The notes below the pieces were generated by a model, which had not been told where the DNA came from, ran no database searches, and worked only from the letters and a program-made list of their open reading frames with translations. Below, in pieces: positions 5,044-5,431 of a stretch of DNA of 5,431 nucleotides. How positions within the stretch are numbered: position 1 is the first letter of the stretch; each line of letters opens with the position of its first letter. Where the stretch lies: the NCBI GenBank assembly GCA_022839045.1, contig JALHDI010000142.1:1-5431 (forward strand), in the 5' to 3' direction. The position numbers and the translations under genes were made by a program. This DNA is from Sporomusaceae bacterium. Its GTDB lineage: Bacteria; Bacillota_C; Negativicutes; Sporomusales_B; UBA7701.

Positions 5044-5431
5044 GACGAGACGTCGGGCGATGAGCTGCTCGGCGATCTGGACGGCGTTGAGGGCGGCGCC
5101 CTTGCGGATCTGGTCGCCGACGACCCAGATGTTGAGCCCGGCCGGTACGGTGCGGTCCTCGCGGATGCGGCCGACGAACACTTCGTTGCGGCCGGCGGTA
5201 AAGGCCGGCATGGGGTAGATCTGGCGGTCGGGCTCGTCGAGGACGGACACGCCGGGGGCGGCGGCCAGTATCCGCCGCGCTTCTTCGACCGGGAGTTTGC
5301 GCCCGGTCTCGAGGTTGAGGAATTCGGAGTGGCTGCGCAGGACGGGGGCCCTTACGGTGGTGGCCGTGATGGGCAGGGACGGCAGGTGCATGATTTTGCG
5401 CGTTTCGAGCACCAGTTTCATTTCTTCCTTG
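5041..5431 (-). CDS. asd: Aspartate-semialdehyde dehydrogenase, C-terminal part (5' end off the right edge)
   Basis: The last 129 residues of Asd are present, roughly the C-terminal third; the open frame continues past the right edge. The visible part begins KEEMKLVLETRKIM, where the E and K match the E. coli substrate-binding residues E240 and K243. It is followed by TTVRAPVLRSHSEF, in which R and H match E. coli R267 and the acid/base catalyst H274. The C-terminal GLNIWVVGDQIRKGAALNAVQIAEQL is typical of the family's closing strand and helix. The catalytic cysteine and the NADP-binding domain are outside the window. The enzyme reduces aspartyl phosphate, made by the next gene dapG, to aspartate semialdehyde, which is used by dapA and also leads to threonine and methionine. 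It is the first gene of the run seen here; the promoter must lie further right. Confidence 0.95.
   Translation of the reverse strand, partial: KEEMKLVLETRKIMHLPSLPITATTVRAPVLRSHSEFLNLETGRKLPVEEARRILAAAPGVSVLDEPDRQIYPMPAFTAGRNEVFVGRIREDRTVPAGLNIWVVGDQIRKGAALNAVQIAEQLIARRLV

Noticed and set aside
4229..5044. Plus-strand frame of 271 codons antisense to dapG
   Set aside because: It mirrors the kinase gene and is a G- and D-rich shadow without domains. The same applies to the plus-strand frame at 3290-3991.

Overview
The window is a GC-rich bacterial segment (about 65% GC from a rough count of a few lines). All seven recognisable genes lie on the minus strand, so the biological order runs from the right edge to the left edge. 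The order asd, dapG, dapA matches the Bacillus subtilis dipicolinate/diaminopimelate operon (dpaA-dpaB-asd-dapG-dapA, formerly spoVF). Together with the perfect AGGAGG-type ribosome binding sites, this points to a GC-rich, probably endospore-forming member of the Firmicutes (Bacillota). A Sporomusaceae-like or other high-GC anaerobic lineage is plausible, but the species cannot be named from this sequence.

Right half (2912-5431): the lysine/diaminopimelate branch. It holds the 3' part of asd (aspartate-semialdehyde dehydrogenase, cut by the window edge), dapG (aspartate kinase with two ACT domains) and dapA (4-hydroxy-tetrahydrodipicolinate synthase). Together they phosphorylate aspartate, reduce it to the semialdehyde and condense that with pyruvate. 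The gaps are 14 and 3 nt, and each ribosome binding site overlaps the end of the gene before it, so translation is probably coupled.

Left half (1-2881): a transport and redox block. In transcription order it holds an aspartate/glutamate-racemase-family protein with two candidate catalytic cysteines, a Na+:solute symporter of the SSS family, a small stand-alone [2Fe-2S] protein of the HcnA/SoxA-like type, and the first 78 residues of an FAD oxidoreductase whose start overlaps the ferredoxin stop (ATGA). This looks like an uptake, racemisation and oxidation module for an amino acid, imino acid or related compound. The substrate cannot be read from the sequence.

No terminator is visible in the 30 nt between dapA and the racemase, so the two halves may be cotranscribed. 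Gene-free gaps are all 61 nt or shorter. The notable non-coding element is a very GC-rich hairpin just upstream of the [2Fe-2S] gene. No RNA genes, mobile elements or CRISPR arrays were seen. Nothing here is clearly a new system; the most open question is the substrate of the racemase-symporter-ferredoxin-flavoprotein block.
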